A stretch of 64,000 nt of DNA from Flavobacterium johnsoniae (GTDB lineage Bacteria > Bacteroidota > Bacteroidia > Flavobacteriales > Flavobacteriaceae), in contig NZ_MLFK01000002.1 in assembly GCF_001879205.1 (NCBI RefSeq), positions 558,001 through 622,000 on the forward strand. The letters run 5' to 3'. Below, in pieces: positions 9,434 through 17,619 of the stretch. Under the pieces are notes generated by a model. The model was not told the origin of the DNA. It searched no databases and saw only the letters and a list, made by a program, of their open reading frames with translations. Made by a program: the position numbers and the translations under genes. The stretch's first letter is position 1. The number at the start of each line of letters is the position of its first letter.

Positions 9434-9922
9434 ATGAGTAAAAAAAACATCATACTTACAACATTTGCAATAACTTTTTTAAGTTGTTTTACCTACGTCA
9501 TCAGTCAAACAAAGCCAGTAATTGAACCCAAAACTACTCAAGACACTGTAAAAAATATTAAACCCAACATAATTGCACTTCCTACTGATTCTGTTTTTAC
9601 GGATAAGGGTTTAAAATTAAAGACATACAAAAAAAACGCTCATGCCTCCTACTATGCAGATCGTTTTAATGGCAGAAAAACAGCTGACGGCAGCAGATTT
9701 AACAATAACAAATACACCGCCGCACATAAAAAACTTCCTTTTGGAACAAGAGTCAAAGTAACTAATGAGGCCAACGGAAAATTTGTAATTGTAAAAATTA
9801 CTGACAGAGGCCCATTTGTAAAGACTCGTGAAATAGATCTTTCGAAAAGAGCTTTTATGGAAATCACCAAACACAAAGGTGCTGGTGCCATGAAAGTAAC
9901 CATCGAAACGATTATAGAATAA
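9434..9922 (+). CDS. rlpA: RlpA-like double-psi beta-barrel protein
   Basis: A secretion signal covers about residues 1-25. An FLSC at 15-18 could be a loose lipobox, but cleavage after VISQ is equally possible. The C-terminal 90 residues are the RlpA-like double-psi beta-barrel: H-A-S-Y-Y-A-D-R-F near 70, R-K-T-A-D-G near 80, L-P-F-G-T near 102 and the catalytic-type T-D-R-G-P-F near 129 followed by I-D-L-S. In RlpA lytic transglycosylases this fold cleaves peptidoglycan lacking stem peptides. No SPOR domain follows, so septal targeting is not obvious. The gene converges on the DinB gene with a shared terminator. Confidence 0.88.
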   Translation: MSKKNIILTTFAITFLSCFTYVISQTKPVIEPKTTQDTVKNIKPNIIALPTDSVFTDKGLKLKTYKKNAHASYYADRFNGRKTADGSRFNNNKYTAAHKKLPFGTRVKVTNEANGKFVIVKITDRGPFVKTREIDLSKRAFMEITKHKGAGAMKVTIETIIE

Positions 9923-9960
9923 AAAAAATCCCGTTCTGAAATTTAGAACGGGATTTTTTT
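9921..9960. terminator. bidirectional terminator between rlpA and the dinB-like gene
   Basis: Perfect 11-bp stem AATCCCGTTCT / AGAACGGGATT with a seven-base loop, A-tract on the left and T-tract on the right. It can therefore end transcripts from both converging genes. Confidence 0.9.
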
Positions 9961-9961
9961 A

Positions 9962-10417
9962 TTAAACGAATTTCTTAAGACTCATTATAATGCCTGTATG
10001 AACTCCTTCATGGTAATTATTAAAATCCAAAGCTCCGTGAATGTTCTTAAGCGTATAACCCAAACTTGTTGTATATTCATTATAATCAACAAAAAGACCG
10101 CTGGCAAAATCATTCTCTGTCTTCTCTAAAGTTGTACTAAGCAGCGTTCTTATTTCATCAACCTCAACCTGCGAAACATCTCCTTCTGGTTTAGTTCCTT
10201 TTCGGTATTTCGAAATAAACTCTTCCGAAACAATCGTGGGCAGACCTGAAAGCTTATAAATTAAAACCTGCTGAGAAGATATGCAATGTGCAACATTCCA
10301 AATTATATTATTGCTGAAGCCAGCCGGAATCTTATTTAATTGTTCTAATGAATGATTGTCTACTACCTTCAAAAGAATTTCTCTGATCGTTTTCTGTACA
10401 TCAAAAACTGAATTCAT
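9962..10417 (-). CDS. DinB/YfiT-like four-helix putative metalloprotein
   Basis: The 151-residue length and four-helix pattern fit the DinB superfamily. The expected metal-binding histidines are visible: one in helix 2 (N-V-A-H-C near 43) and two in the last helix (N-Y-H-E-G-V-H-T-G near 135-143). Family members include thiol-dependent transferases and uncharacterised stress proteins; the substrate cannot be predicted. Cytoplasmic, monocistronic, and convergent with the rlpA-like gene. Confidence 0.85.
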   Translation of the reverse strand: MNSVFDVQKTIREILLKVVDNHSLEQLNKIPAGFSNNIIWNVAHCISSQQVLIYKLSGLPTIVSEEFISKYRKGTKPEGDVSQVEVDEIRTLLSTTLEKTENDFASGLFVDYNEYTTSLGYTLKNIHGALDFNNYHEGVHTGIIMSLKKFV

Positions 10418-10495
10418 ATTTTTATTTTTTTTCTAAAAATAGGCAATTTTCAGTTTCAAATGAATTTTCTTTGTAGTCTAATAAAACTTCAAACA

Positions 10496-10843
10496 ATGAA
10501 CAAAATATATTACTTAGCGTCATGCGATACATGCAGAAAAATCATCAAAAGTCTTCCTAAAAACAATTTGGTTTTTCATGACATTAAACAGGATCCTATT
10601 ACTGAAGCTGAGCTGGAAGAAATGTATAAACTTTCAGGAAGCTACGAAGCTTTATTCAGTAAAAAAGCACAATTGTACAAATCAATGGGATTAAAAGATA
10701 AATCACTTACTGAAGCTGATTTTAAAAAATACATCCTGGAGCATTATACTTTTTTAAGCCGTCCCGTTTTTATTATTGATGGTAAAATTTACATCGGCAA
10801 CAGCCAAAAAAATGTAGCAGAAGTGATAAATGCTTTGAGCTAA
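10496..10843 (+). CDS. ArsC/Spx-family thioredoxin-fold protein
   Basis: The frame is open from 10460, but ATG 10496 is chosen because it puts the family's N-terminal beta strand (M-N-K-I-Y-Y-L) at the start, giving 115 residues as usual. The CxxC at Cys10-Cys13 (S-C-D-T-C-R-K) and the conserved S-R-P-V-F-I-I-D-G near 90 fit the arsenate reductase/YffB/Spx family. Without arsenic-resistance neighbours, a general glutathione- or thiol-linked reductase of unknown substrate is more likely than a true arsenate reductase. Confidence 0.85.
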   Translation: MNKIYYLASCDTCRKIIKSLPKNNLVFHDIKQDPITEAELEEMYKLSGSYEALFSKKAQLYKSMGLKDKSLTEADFKKYILEHYTFLSRPVFIIDGKIYIGNSQKNVAEVINALS

Positions 10844-10920
10844 AATGCCGCTATTTTTTCTGTCAAACTGAAAACTGCGACTGAAGACTAATTTCCAACT
10901 GAATAGAGCAAACTTTTATT

Positions 10921-10928
10921 TATCTTTG
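10921..10928 (+). promoter_or_regulatory. -7 box (TATCTTTG) of the yicC gene
   Basis: Exact match to TAnnTTTG, 20 bases before the yicC start. No clear TTG at -33. Confidence 0.5.
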
Positions 10929-10947
10929 CGCCTTTATACTCAATTAT

Positions 10948-11808
10948 ATGATACAATCTATGACAGGGTTTGGCAAAGCTTCTTTGCAATTGCCTACAAA
11001 AAAAATCACAGTCGAAGTAAAATCCTTAAACAGTAAAGGTTTGGATTTAAACGTAAGAATGCCGTCGGTTTACCGTGAAATGGAATTAGGTTTAAGAACT
11101 CAAATCTCAACTAAACTTGAAAGAGGAAAAATTGATTTTGCAATTTATATAGAAAGCACTGCCGAACAGACTTCAACAAAAGTAAATGTTCCTGTTGTGA
11201 AGAACTATATCGCGCAATTGAGAGAGGTTTATGCAGATGCTGATGAAACTGAACTAATGAAAATGGCCGTTCGTATGCCGGATACATTAAAAACAGAACG
11301 TGAGGAAATCGACGAAAACGACTGGGAGCAAATTCAGATTATCATTGACGAAGCTTTACAAAATATTTTAAGTTTTAGAAAAGACGAAGGCGAATCTCTT
11401 GAAAAAGAATTTAACCTGAGAATTGGAAATATACGCCAATATATGAACGACGCCCTGGCACTGGATCCAGAACGTGTTCAGGCAATTAAAGATCGTCTGC
11501 AGACTGCGATTTCTGAACTGCAGGTGAATGTTGACGAAAACCGTTTTGAGCAGGAACTAATCTACTATCTTGAAAAATTAGATATTACAGAAGAAAAAGT
11601 GCGCTTAACGAATCATTTGGATTATTTCTTAGAAACCATAAAAGGCACCGAAGCTAATGGCCGTAAATTAGGTTTTATTACTCAGGAAATGGGTCGTGAA
11701 ATCAATACTATGGGTTCTAAATCGAATCATGCCCAAATGCAGAAATTGGTGGTGATGATGAAGGATGAATTGGAGAAAATTAAGGAGCAGGTTTTGAATG
11801 TGTTGTAA
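10948..11808 (+). CDS. yicC: YicC/YloC-family endoribonuclease
   Basis: Starts with the family signature M-I-Q-S-M-T-G-F-G-K-A and V-E-V-K-S-L-N-S-K. It ends with the conserved N-T-M-G-S-K-S-N followed by a helix, E-K-I-K-E-Q-V-x-N. YicC proteins are cytoplasmic endoribonucleases implicated in small-RNA turnover and stress survival. The 286-residue length is normal. It is followed by gmk and nadD in the same direction; the gmk pairing is common in many bacteria. Confidence 0.93.
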   Translation: MIQSMTGFGKASLQLPTKKITVEVKSLNSKGLDLNVRMPSVYREMELGLRTQISTKLERGKIDFAIYIESTAEQTSTKVNVPVVKNYIAQLREVYADADETELMKMAVRMPDTLKTEREEIDENDWEQIQIIIDEALQNILSFRKDEGESLEKEFNLRIGNIRQYMNDALALDPERVQAIKDRLQTAISELQVNVDENRFEQELIYYLEKLDITEEKVRLTNHLDYFLETIKGTEANGRKLGFITQEMGREINTMGSKSNHAQMQKLVVMMKDELEKIKEQVLNVL

Positions 11809-11916
11809 ACGCAATAAGCTTTAAGCTATAGGCTATAAGCGAAATAACGATCTCAAATTAAAGCTTAAGGCTTACTGCCTAAAGCTTAAAGCATAATAAG
11901 CCTAAAGCATAAATTA
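11809..11916. repeat. AAGCTTTA-type intergenic inverted repeats
   Basis: The gap between yicC and gmk is made of overlapping direct and inverted copies of AAGCTTTAAGC, TAAAGCTTAAG and GCCTAAAGC. Its coding strand would fold into a branched RNA. No T-tract is present, so I do not call it a terminator. Confidence 0.6.
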
Positions 11917-12489
11917 ATGAACAAAGGAAAATTAATTGTTTTCTCTGCCCCATCAGGATCAGGAAAAACAACTATAGTAAAACATTTACTAGGGAAAGAA
12001 GATTTAAATTTAGAATTTTCGATCTCAGCGGCTTCACGCGATCCGCGCGGAGAAGAAGAACACGGAAAAGATTATTATTTCATTTCGCTGGAACAATTCA
12101 AAAAACACATTAAAGCCGAAGAATTCCTGGAATGGGAAGAAGTATACCGTGATAACTTTTACGGTACTTTAAAAGCCGAAATCGAAAGAATCTGGGCTAT
12201 GGGGAAAAATGTAATTTTTGATATTGATGTTGCCGGCGGATTACGTATTAAACATAAATTTCCGGAGCAGACTTTAGCTGTTTTTGTAAAACCACCAAGT
12301 GTTGACGAACTAAAACGCCGCTTAAAACAACGCTCTACCGAAAGTGACGACAAAATCAATATGCGTATCGCAAAAGCATCGGTTGAACTGGCAACAGCAC
12401 CGCAATTTGATACTATTATAAAAAACTACGATTTAGATACGGCAAAAGAAGAAGCGTATCAACTTGTAAAGGAGTTTGTAAATAAATAA
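11917..12489 (+). CDS. gmk: guanylate kinase
   Basis: Phosphorylates GMP (and dGMP) to the diphosphate with ATP. The P-loop S-A-P-S-G-S-G-K-T-T lies at residues 9-18. The GMP-binding S-x-S-A-A-S-R-D-P-R-G-E follows near 37, then E-W-E-E-V-Y-R-D-N-F-Y-G-T near 74 and the D-I-D-V-x-G-G segment near 100. The R-R-L-x-x-R lid is near 134. 190 residues, normal for the family, cytoplasmic and essential in most bacteria. Confidence 0.96.
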   Translation: MNKGKLIVFSAPSGSGKTTIVKHLLGKEDLNLEFSISAASRDPRGEEEHGKDYYFISLEQFKKHIKAEEFLEWEEVYRDNFYGTLKAEIERIWAMGKNVIFDIDVAGGLRIKHKFPEQTLAVFVKPPSVDELKRRLKQRSTESDDKINMRIAKASVELATAPQFDTIIKNYDLDTAKEEAYQLVKEFVNK

Positions 12490-12601
12490 TTTTATTCCAC
12501 AGAGATACACAAAGAAAAAAACACAGAGATTCGCAAAAGTATTATTTTAAACTTTGCGAATCTTTGTGCTATCTTAGCGCCTCTCTGTGAAACTTTTAAA
12601 A
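12490..12601. repeat. nested CACAGAGA / TTTGCGAATCTTTGTG inverted repeat
   Basis: Between gmk and nadD, TTCCACAGAGA at 12494 pairs with TCTCTGTGAAA at 12583. Inside it CAGAGATTCGCAAAAGT pairs with ACTTTGCGAATCTTTG. It forms a long stem-loop of the dispersed 'CACAGA' type seen elsewhere in the window. The right end runs into the possible GTG upstream of nadD. Confidence 0.65.
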
Positions 12602-13183
12602 ATGAAAATAGGCCTTTACTTCGGAACGTATAATCCAATTCATGTTGGTCACTTGATCATTGCCAATCATATGGCTGAGTTTGCAGATTTAGATCAGATT
12701 TGGATGGTCGTTACGCCTCATAATCCGTTAAAAAAGAAAGCAACTTTACTCGACGATCATCAACGTCTTCAAATGGTTTATCTGGCAACAGAAGAATATC
12801 CGAAAATTAAACCTTCCGATATTGAGTTCAAATTACCTCAGCCCAATTACACAGTCATTACGTTAGCACATTTACAGGAAAAATATCCAAATCATGAATT
12901 TTCTCTGATTATGGGAGAAGATAATCTGAAAACGCTACACAAATGGAAAAACTACGAAGTGATCCTTGATAATCATGACATTTATGTCTATCCTCGTATT
13001 TCTGATGAACCAGAAAACATGGAATTAAAATCACATCCGAAAATTCATGTAATCGATGCACCCATTGTGGAGATTTCTTCGACTTTTATTCGGAACAGTA
13101 TAAAAGAAGGAAAAAATATTCAGCCTCTTTTACCTCCAAAAGTTTGGGAATATATTGATCATAATAATTTTTATAAGAGGTAA
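12602..13183 (+). CDS. nadD: nicotinate-nucleotide adenylyltransferase
   Basis: Adenylates nicotinate mononucleotide to deamido-NAD in de novo and Preiss-Handler NAD synthesis. ATG 12602 is preferred over the in-frame GTG at 12587, because it places the nucleotidyltransferase motif G-L-Y-F-G-T-Y-N-P-I-H-V-G-H at residues 4-17 as usual and the upstream codons lie in a repeat. The second motif is I-S-S-T-F-I-R-N-S-I near 161. NadD enzymes normally strongly prefer NaMN to NMN, which matters because the convergent neighbour is a nicotinamide phosphoribosyltransferase-type gene. Confidence 0.95.
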   Translation: MKIGLYFGTYNPIHVGHLIIANHMAEFADLDQIWMVVTPHNPLKKKATLLDDHQRLQMVYLATEEYPKIKPSDIEFKLPQPNYTVITLAHLQEKYPNHEFSLIMGEDNLKTLHKWKNYEVILDNHDIYVYPRISDEPENMELKSHPKIHVIDAPIVEISSTFIRNSIKEGKNIQPLLPPKVWEYIDHNNFYKR

Positions 13184-13249
13184 AAATAAACGCAGTCTTG
13201 TTATTGCGAGGAACGAGCAATGACAAGCTGAATGCAAAAACAAATCATA

Positions 13250-13284
13250 AAAAAAAGCCTGAACTTTAAATTCAGGCTTTTTTG
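13250..13284. terminator. bidirectional terminator between nadD and nadV
   Basis: Perfect stem AAGCCTGAA / TTCAGGCTT with a CTTTAAA loop, A-tract to the left and T-tract to the right. It serves both converging genes. Upstream at 13199-13227 lies a GCGAGGAACGAGCAATGACA dispersed-repeat motif. Confidence 0.88.
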
Positions 13285-13287
13285 TTT

Positions 13288-14757
13288 TTATGCTTCAACG
13301 TTAATTTCGCTTTTTACTCGGTTTCGAATCTCGCTTAGCGATTGATCGATTAAAAGTTTTCCGTCTCTGAAAATCTCTTTCAATTCACCCTGTTTTTCTT
13401 CTTCCCAAGAAACATTATCACTTAAATGGTACTTGCCGTCGATTAGATCAATTTTCATCAATCCTTTAGCCGATTTTTTAGTTCCGTCATCTGTAATCGG
13501 ATCTTTGAAGATCGCTCTTCCTTCTCCGTTAACTTCTCCATAAGTTGCTTTCATCGCAAAACCGAAAGTATCACGAGTATTATATTGATAGGTAAAAGAT
13601 CCAATTCCTAAAACAACATTGGTAGAAGCAAATCCTTTTTCTTTCAGTCTTTCGCAAATTTGAGTCGCTCTTGCCACCGTAATACTGTCGCCATAAATAG
13701 CTCCAATCTGCGGCACTAATTCTTTAAATCCTTTATTGTTTACAGCACCGCCAAAAACATCCCAAAGCAATTCGATTACCCCTTTCTTTTCCTGTTCTGT
13801 TTTTCCGTTTGGATTTCCGCAGATGATATCAACCGGATCACCGCTGTCAGGACGAATTACGACTTTACCTTCTCTTGAAATAATATCTTCTTTCAATCTC
13901 GGAAGATAATCCGTTAAAACCTTCCATAAATCCCAGGTATCAGACACGATAGAAACAATTCCTTTTGGATAAACCTCTGTAATTAATCTTTTAAAAGTTT
14001 CATATTCACCCTCTGTAGTTCCCATACACATTACAGAATGTTCTGTAGCAGCAACTGAACCTGCGATTAATTCTGAATCCGAATTGGCTTTGTAATATTC
14101 TTCGAAGAAATCTATTGCCGGAATGGTATCAGATCCTGTAAAGCTCAATAAATGGCCTGCTGCAGAAGTCAGCGCTGCTTCAATTCCGCCCATTCCTCTC
14201 ATTGAGAAATCATGCGCCTGCCAGTCTACCAATTCCGGAACAGATGAAGTTTGATCTGCATATTTGTCCAAAACTTTTCTGTATTCTTTTGCAATTGTTG
14301 CTGAGTTACAAGGAAGCCAGATCACGGCTGAAAGCAAAGTTTCAAAATAATTAGTCAGCCAGAAAAACTCCGGAATCGTGTTGTACATGGTAAACATTGG
14401 CACTCGCAACGGCACGCTTGCCCCTTCTGGCAAAGCTTTAAAAACCATCGGAATATATCCTAAATCATGTAAATCTTCGATATGTTTTGTTCCTACCTGG
14501 TTTTCACCCAAATAATTATTGATTCTTCTTGAATATTTCTTAATTACCTCCTCTTTTGGCTGTTTGAAAAAATATTCTTCAAAATCGTGAATGATATATT
14601 TTTTAATGAAATATTGTAATCCGAAAAACACAACCTCATCAAGACCTTCAATTCTTGATTTGCGAGGTGTCCAGTTAGAATATACTAATGTGGTATTGTC
14701 CGGGTATTGTCTTCTGTGGTCAACTTTGTAACCGTCTGTTAATAATAGTGGGTTCAT
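13288..14757 (-). CDS. nadV: nicotinamide phosphoribosyltransferase-family enzyme (NadV/NAMPT type)
   Basis: Last gene of the NAD/ADP-ribose cluster. 489 residues, close to human NAMPT and bacterial NadV. Motifs: N-terminal T-D-G-Y-K-x-x-H-x-x-Q-Y-P near 7-19, H-D-F-S-M-R-G near 195, A-T-E-H-S-V near 237 and the PRPP-binding R-P-D-S-G-D-P near 302. Family reaction: nicotinamide + PRPP gives NMN. The loop G-I-G-S-F-T-Y-Q near 371 replaces the human GGG loop and is usual in bacterial NadV. No NMN adenylyltransferase is present in the cluster, and NadD would use NMN poorly. The possibility that it joins nicotinamide to an ADP-ribose pyrophosphate (the Namat reaction of phage NARP1) therefore cannot be excluded. 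Confidence 0.9.
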   Translation of the reverse strand: MNPLLLTDGYKVDHRRQYPDNTTLVYSNWTPRKSRIEGLDEVVFFGLQYFIKKYIIHDFEEYFFKQPKEEVIKKYSRRINNYLGENQVGTKHIEDLHDLGYIPMVFKALPEGASVPLRVPMFTMYNTIPEFFWLTNYFETLLSAVIWLPCNSATIAKEYRKVLDKYADQTSSVPELVDWQAHDFSMRGMGGIEAALTSAAGHLLSFTGSDTIPAIDFFEEYYKANSDSELIAGSVAATEHSVMCMGTTEGEYETFKRLITEVYPKGIVSIVSDTWDLWKVLTDYLPRLKEDIISREGKVVIRPDSGDPVDIICGNPNGKTEQEKKGVIELLWDVFGGAVNNKGFKELVPQIGAIYGDSITVARATQICERLKEKGFASTNVVLGIGSFTYQYNTRDTFGFAMKATYGEVNGEGRAIFKDPITDDGTKKSAKGLMKIDLIDGKYHLSDNVSWEEEKQGELKEIFRDGKLLIDQSLSEIRNRVKSEINVEA

Positions 14758-14764
14758 ATATTTT

Positions 14765-15706
14765 TTATTTACATTTTTGTGATAATCGTTCTGCTAAATC
14801 TTTAATATCATTGGATCTTACTACTTTGTCGATCCATTTTTGAGGCATGTTTCCGATTCCGTAATACATTCCGGCTAATCCTCCTGCAATTGCAGCTGTT
14901 GTATCGGTATCTTCACCTAAGTTTACTGCTTTTAAAACCGTTTCTTCATAAGAATCAGAATTTAAAAAACACCAGAAACCCGCTTCTAAACTATGCAGTA
15001 CGTAACCCGATGAACGAATTTCGCTTTCTGGATATTCGGTAATATCGTTCTTCAAAACCTTGTCAAATAACTGAATTTCATTAGGATTATACTTTTTATC
15101 TTTCAAAAATCGTGAAAGTACATTTTGCATTTCCTTATAAGCTTCGAATTTATCTTTATCTTTTAGAATCTCCAAACAATATACAACATAAATAAAACAA
15201 GCAAATACCGAACGGAAATGAGCATGTGTTATCGATGAAACTGCTTTGACTTTCTGGTAAACAACCTCAATATCTTTCTCGTTTTGAAGATAAAATACCA
15301 ATGGCAAAATACGCATTAGCGAACCATTGCCGTTGTCTTCCTCAAAAAGATTACCCGAATTTCTGGCAGATTCTCCTTTTACAACTCTGGCTAAAGAATG
15401 TCTGGTCGTTCCTCCAATATCAAATACTGTATGGTGTGCTCCCCAATATCCTTCCTGCATCCATTTTACAAAAGTTAAGGCCATATCTTCTATATCAAAG
15501 CCTCGGCATAAACTTTCTGCCGTACAAAAAGCCAATGAACTATCATCACTAAATGTTCCCGGCGGCTGATTCCAACACATATATCCCATCATGTCTGCAA
15601 CAGGATTTTTTCTTAAATAATCTCTCGATTTAAACTCTACCGGAACACCTAAAGCATCGCCAATTGCAACCCCAAATAAACCTGATTCTATTTTATTGTT
15701 CATCAT
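14765..15706 (-). CDS. ADP-ribosylglycohydrolase (DraG/ARH family)
   Basis: The frame extends to 15781, but ATG 15706 (or 15703) is chosen. It lies just after the stop of the phosphoesterase gene, follows an A/G-rich leader, and puts the fold's first helix at residue 5. Metal-binding motifs are visible: G-D-A-L-G at 16-20, S-D-D-S-S at 53-57 (usually TDDT), the E-D-N-G-N-G-S-L-M-R segment near 130 and C-terminal L-G-E-D-T-D-T-T-A-A-I-A-G near 262. Family members remove ADP-ribose from proteins or hydrolyse ADP-ribosyl derivatives using two Mg ions. Its place among NADAR and KptA suggests it recycles ADP-ribose conjugates; the actual substrate is unknown. Confidence 0.92.
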   Translation of the reverse strand: MMNNKIESGLFGVAIGDALGVPVEFKSRDYLRKNPVADMMGYMCWNQPPGTFSDDSSLAFCTAESLCRGFDIEDMALTFVKWMQEGYWGAHHTVFDIGGTTRHSLARVVKGESARNSGNLFEEDNGNGSLMRILPLVFYLQNEKDIEVVYQKVKAVSSITHAHFRSVFACFIYVVYCLEILKDKDKFEAYKEMQNVLSRFLKDKKYNPNEIQLFDKVLKNDITEYPESEIRSSGYVLHSLEAGFWCFLNSDSYEETVLKAVNLGEDTDTTAAIAGGLAGMYYGIGNMPQKWIDKVVRSNDIKDLAERLSQKCK

Positions 15707-15707
15707 T

Positions 15708-16439
15708 TTATTTATTTCTTCCTTTTTCATTTGGATAAAATGTCTGTACGGCATCACTCTGCCAAAATGCTTTCGTTTCAATGTCCAGACAGCTTAATTT
15801 TCCATAAAAACCAGCTCCGGTATCAATATTCCAGACATTACAGCCCTGCATGGGAATTTCAACATTATAATGAAGCGTTGGTGTGTGACCGATATAGATT
15901 TCATTAAAAAGCAATAATCTTTTTGGATACGAGAGTGAATCTTTCTGAATTCTTTTGTCCATTGTCAAAGCCATTTCCCAAAGCGTTCTATCCCAGGAAT
16001 AATTGGTTTTATAATGTTCCTTTTCCGGACCATGCATAGATGAAAAACCAGCATGAATAAACAAATTGTTGTTTTCATCTACAAAGTAATCTTTCATAGC
16101 GTTGAAAAAATGACAATGTTTTTCTTTTTCTGAAAACTCAATAGCGGCATAACTTTCTATGGTCGATTTTCCTCCGTGCAAAAACCAAATATCGTTTACA
16201 ACATTATTTTCTAACCATTCCTGACACCAGGCATCATGGTTTCCTCTTATAAAAATGCATTCTTGTTTTTGGGATAAATCAATTAAAAAATCAATCACTT
16301 GTCTGGATTCGCTCCAGCCATCGACATAATCTCCCAGAAAAACAAATCGGTCACTTTCTGAATAATCAATTTTTTCCAGCAACTGAATTAATGCTTTTAA
16401 TCCGCCGTGAATATCGCCAAAAACTAAGGTTCTTTTCAT
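15708..16439 (-). CDS. calcineurin-like metallophosphoesterase
   Basis: Diagnostic dimetal motifs of the PPP/ApaH-type phosphoesterases are seen in order: G-D-I-H-G at 8-12, G-D-Y-V-D-G at about 36-41, G-N-H-D at about 68-71, I-H-A-G-F near 128 and G-H-T-P near 189. The 243-residue length resembles bacterial PrpA/B-like and ApaH-like enzymes, which act on phosphoproteins, dinucleoside polyphosphates or nucleic-acid end phosphates. It overlaps the kptA start by four bases, so translation is coupled. In this cluster a role in removing a phosphate from ADP-ribose- or RNA-derived products is plausible but inferred. Confidence 0.9.
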   Translation of the reverse strand: MKRTLVFGDIHGGLKALIQLLEKIDYSESDRFVFLGDYVDGWSESRQVIDFLIDLSQKQECIFIRGNHDAWCQEWLENNVVNDIWFLHGGKSTIESYAAIEFSEKEKHCHFFNAMKDYFVDENNNLFIHAGFSSMHGPEKEHYKTNYSWDRTLWEMALTMDKRIQKDSLSYPKRLLLFNEIYIGHTPTLHYNVEIPMQGCNVWNIDTGAGFYGKLSCLDIETKAFWQSDAVQTFYPNEKGRNK

Positions 16440-16984
16440 GATTTAAACTCGATATACTTCGCCGGAACTTCGTCTGTAAGCCAGACATTATTTTCAGACA
16501 GATAAAATTTAAATCCGTCTCTGTGCATGGCACCGCTTCTAACTGTTAAAATCTGAGGAACTCCTCTCCTGCTTCCTACTTTTACTGCGGTTTCTTTGTC
16601 TTTGGAAAGATGCACATGCTGACGGCTCATTTTTTTCAAACCTTCTTTCTGAATGCTTTCCATGAACTTCCCAACGGTTCCGTGATACAAATATTCTGAA
16701 GGCTCTGTTTCTGCTAAATCCAATTCAACTGAAATTGAATGTCCCTGACTCGCACGGATTCTGGTTTTGTCTTCGTTATAAGCGAAACGTTTTTTATCGT
16801 TATTCTCTACAACGTAATCTAAAAGTATTTTGTCTAATTTATTGCCTTTTTGGGAACATTTTATAATTAATTCTTCTACATCTGCCCAGCCGTTTTCGTC
16901 TAATTTTAATCCTATTTTTTCTGGCGAATGTCTAAGTACTAAACTTAGAAATTTGCTTACTGTTTTTGCTGCTTTTTCATTCAT
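16436..16984 (-). CDS. kptA: RNA 2'-phosphotransferase (Tpt1/KptA)
   Basis: Transfers an internal RNA 2'-phosphate to NAD+, releasing nicotinamide and ADP-ribose-1'',2''-cyclic phosphate. 182 residues. Family features: L-R18-H-S-P with the catalytic Arg, I-R77-A-S-Q-G-H82-S, Y-H101-G-T, and H-V-H-L-S near 124. All residues expected for activity appear present. Bacteria lack the yeast-type tRNA splicing that creates the natural substrate, so bacterial KptA often has no known role. Here it is embedded in an NAD-handling operon. Other Tpt1 enzymes can also ADP-ribosylate nucleic-acid ends. Confidence 0.95.
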   Translation of the reverse strand: MNEKAAKTVSKFLSLVLRHSPEKIGLKLDENGWADVEELIIKCSQKGNKLDKILLDYVVENNDKKRFAYNEDKTRIRASQGHSISVELDLAETEPSEYLYHGTVGKFMESIQKEGLKKMSRQHVHLSKDKETAVKVGSRRGVPQILTVRSGAMHRDGFKFYLSENNVWLTDEVPAKYIEFKS

Positions 16985-17084
16985 TACCTATGAAATGTTC
17001 CCATGGAACATCTTTATTTTTTATAATTTCTAATTATCTACTACCGATGAAATGTTCCTACGGAACATTGGTTTTTCTTTAATT
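16985..17084. repeat. GATGAAATGTTCC...GGAACATT dispersed repeat, copy 1
   Basis: Two palindromic units, ATGTTCC-CATG-GAACAT at 16995 and ATGTTCC-TAC-GGAACAT at 17052, each preceded by a (C)CTATGAA/CCGATGAA leader. They fill the gap between kptA and the NADAR gene. A related copy lies at 43430-43530. Confidence 0.7.
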
Positions 17085-17612
17085 TTACCTCAATTCATCC
17101 CGAACCTCCATTAAAGCAAAACCTAACAGATTTAATCCTTTCCATTTCTCCGGATTTAAAGCATCTTTATGATCGCCTGCCATTCCAATTCCCCAGATTG
17201 GGTCAACCGGACTTGCTTCTACAATCACTCTTTCATTTGTATTTAGCAGAAACGTTTTTAAATCAGGATTTTGACTGAACTTATGATAGTTTCCTTCTTT
17301 CACAATTTCATATCGATTTTCTAACCAAACTTTGTCATCATAATTTCTAACCTTTCTCCCTAGCTTTTTGGCTTCCGCTGGCGAATTACATTTTATGATT
17401 TTTTCTAAAATTTCCTGATCCTTAAATAATTCTGCTTTTTTTGCCATCATCCAGTGTTCGGCTGTTTTGTAGGTCACACCGTCTACTTTAAAAGAACTTA
17501 ACCACCACTGGCTGAAACAGGTTTTAGTAATCGTTCCGTCTTTACTTGGCTGATGTCCCCAGAAAAATAAAAATTTACTTTCCGGAGCTGTATTTTCTAT
17601 ATTGTATTTCAT
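17085..17612 (-). CDS. NADAR-family (YbiA-like) N-glycosidase
   Basis: NADAR proteins cleave N-glycosidic bonds of ribose derivatives. Characterised ones remove ADP-ribose from guanine in DNA or act on riboflavin intermediates. The family pattern is clear: F-F-W-G-H near 11, C-F-S-Q-W-W-L-S-S-F near 27, Y-K-T-A-E-H-W-M-M-A-K-K-A near 45-57, N-R-Y-E-I-V-x-x-G-N-Y-x-K-F near 100 and V-D-P-I-W-G-I-G near 137. 175 residues, no signal peptide. The stop of the PurA-like gene is only seven bases upstream. Its presence beside ARH and KptA supports a role in handling ADP-ribosylated nucleobases or ADP-ribose by-products. Confidence 0.92.
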   Translation of the reverse strand: MKYNIENTAPESKFLFFWGHQPSKDGTITKTCFSQWWLSSFKVDGVTYKTAEHWMMAKKAELFKDQEILEKIIKCNSPAEAKKLGRKVRNYDDKVWLENRYEIVKEGNYHKFSQNPDLKTFLLNTNERVIVEASPVDPIWGIGMAGDHKDALNPEKWKGLNLLGFALMEVRDELR

Positions 17613-17619
17613 TTTTCTG

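Noticed and set aside
12587..12601. GTG start for nadD
   Set aside because: It lies in the right arm of an intergenic inverted repeat and would displace the nucleotidyltransferase motif from its usual place at the N-terminus.
15707..15781. Longer start for the ADP-ribosylglycohydrolase
   Set aside because: The extra 25 residues overlap the phosphoesterase gene and lack similarity to the family; the ATG just after the stop fits coupling.
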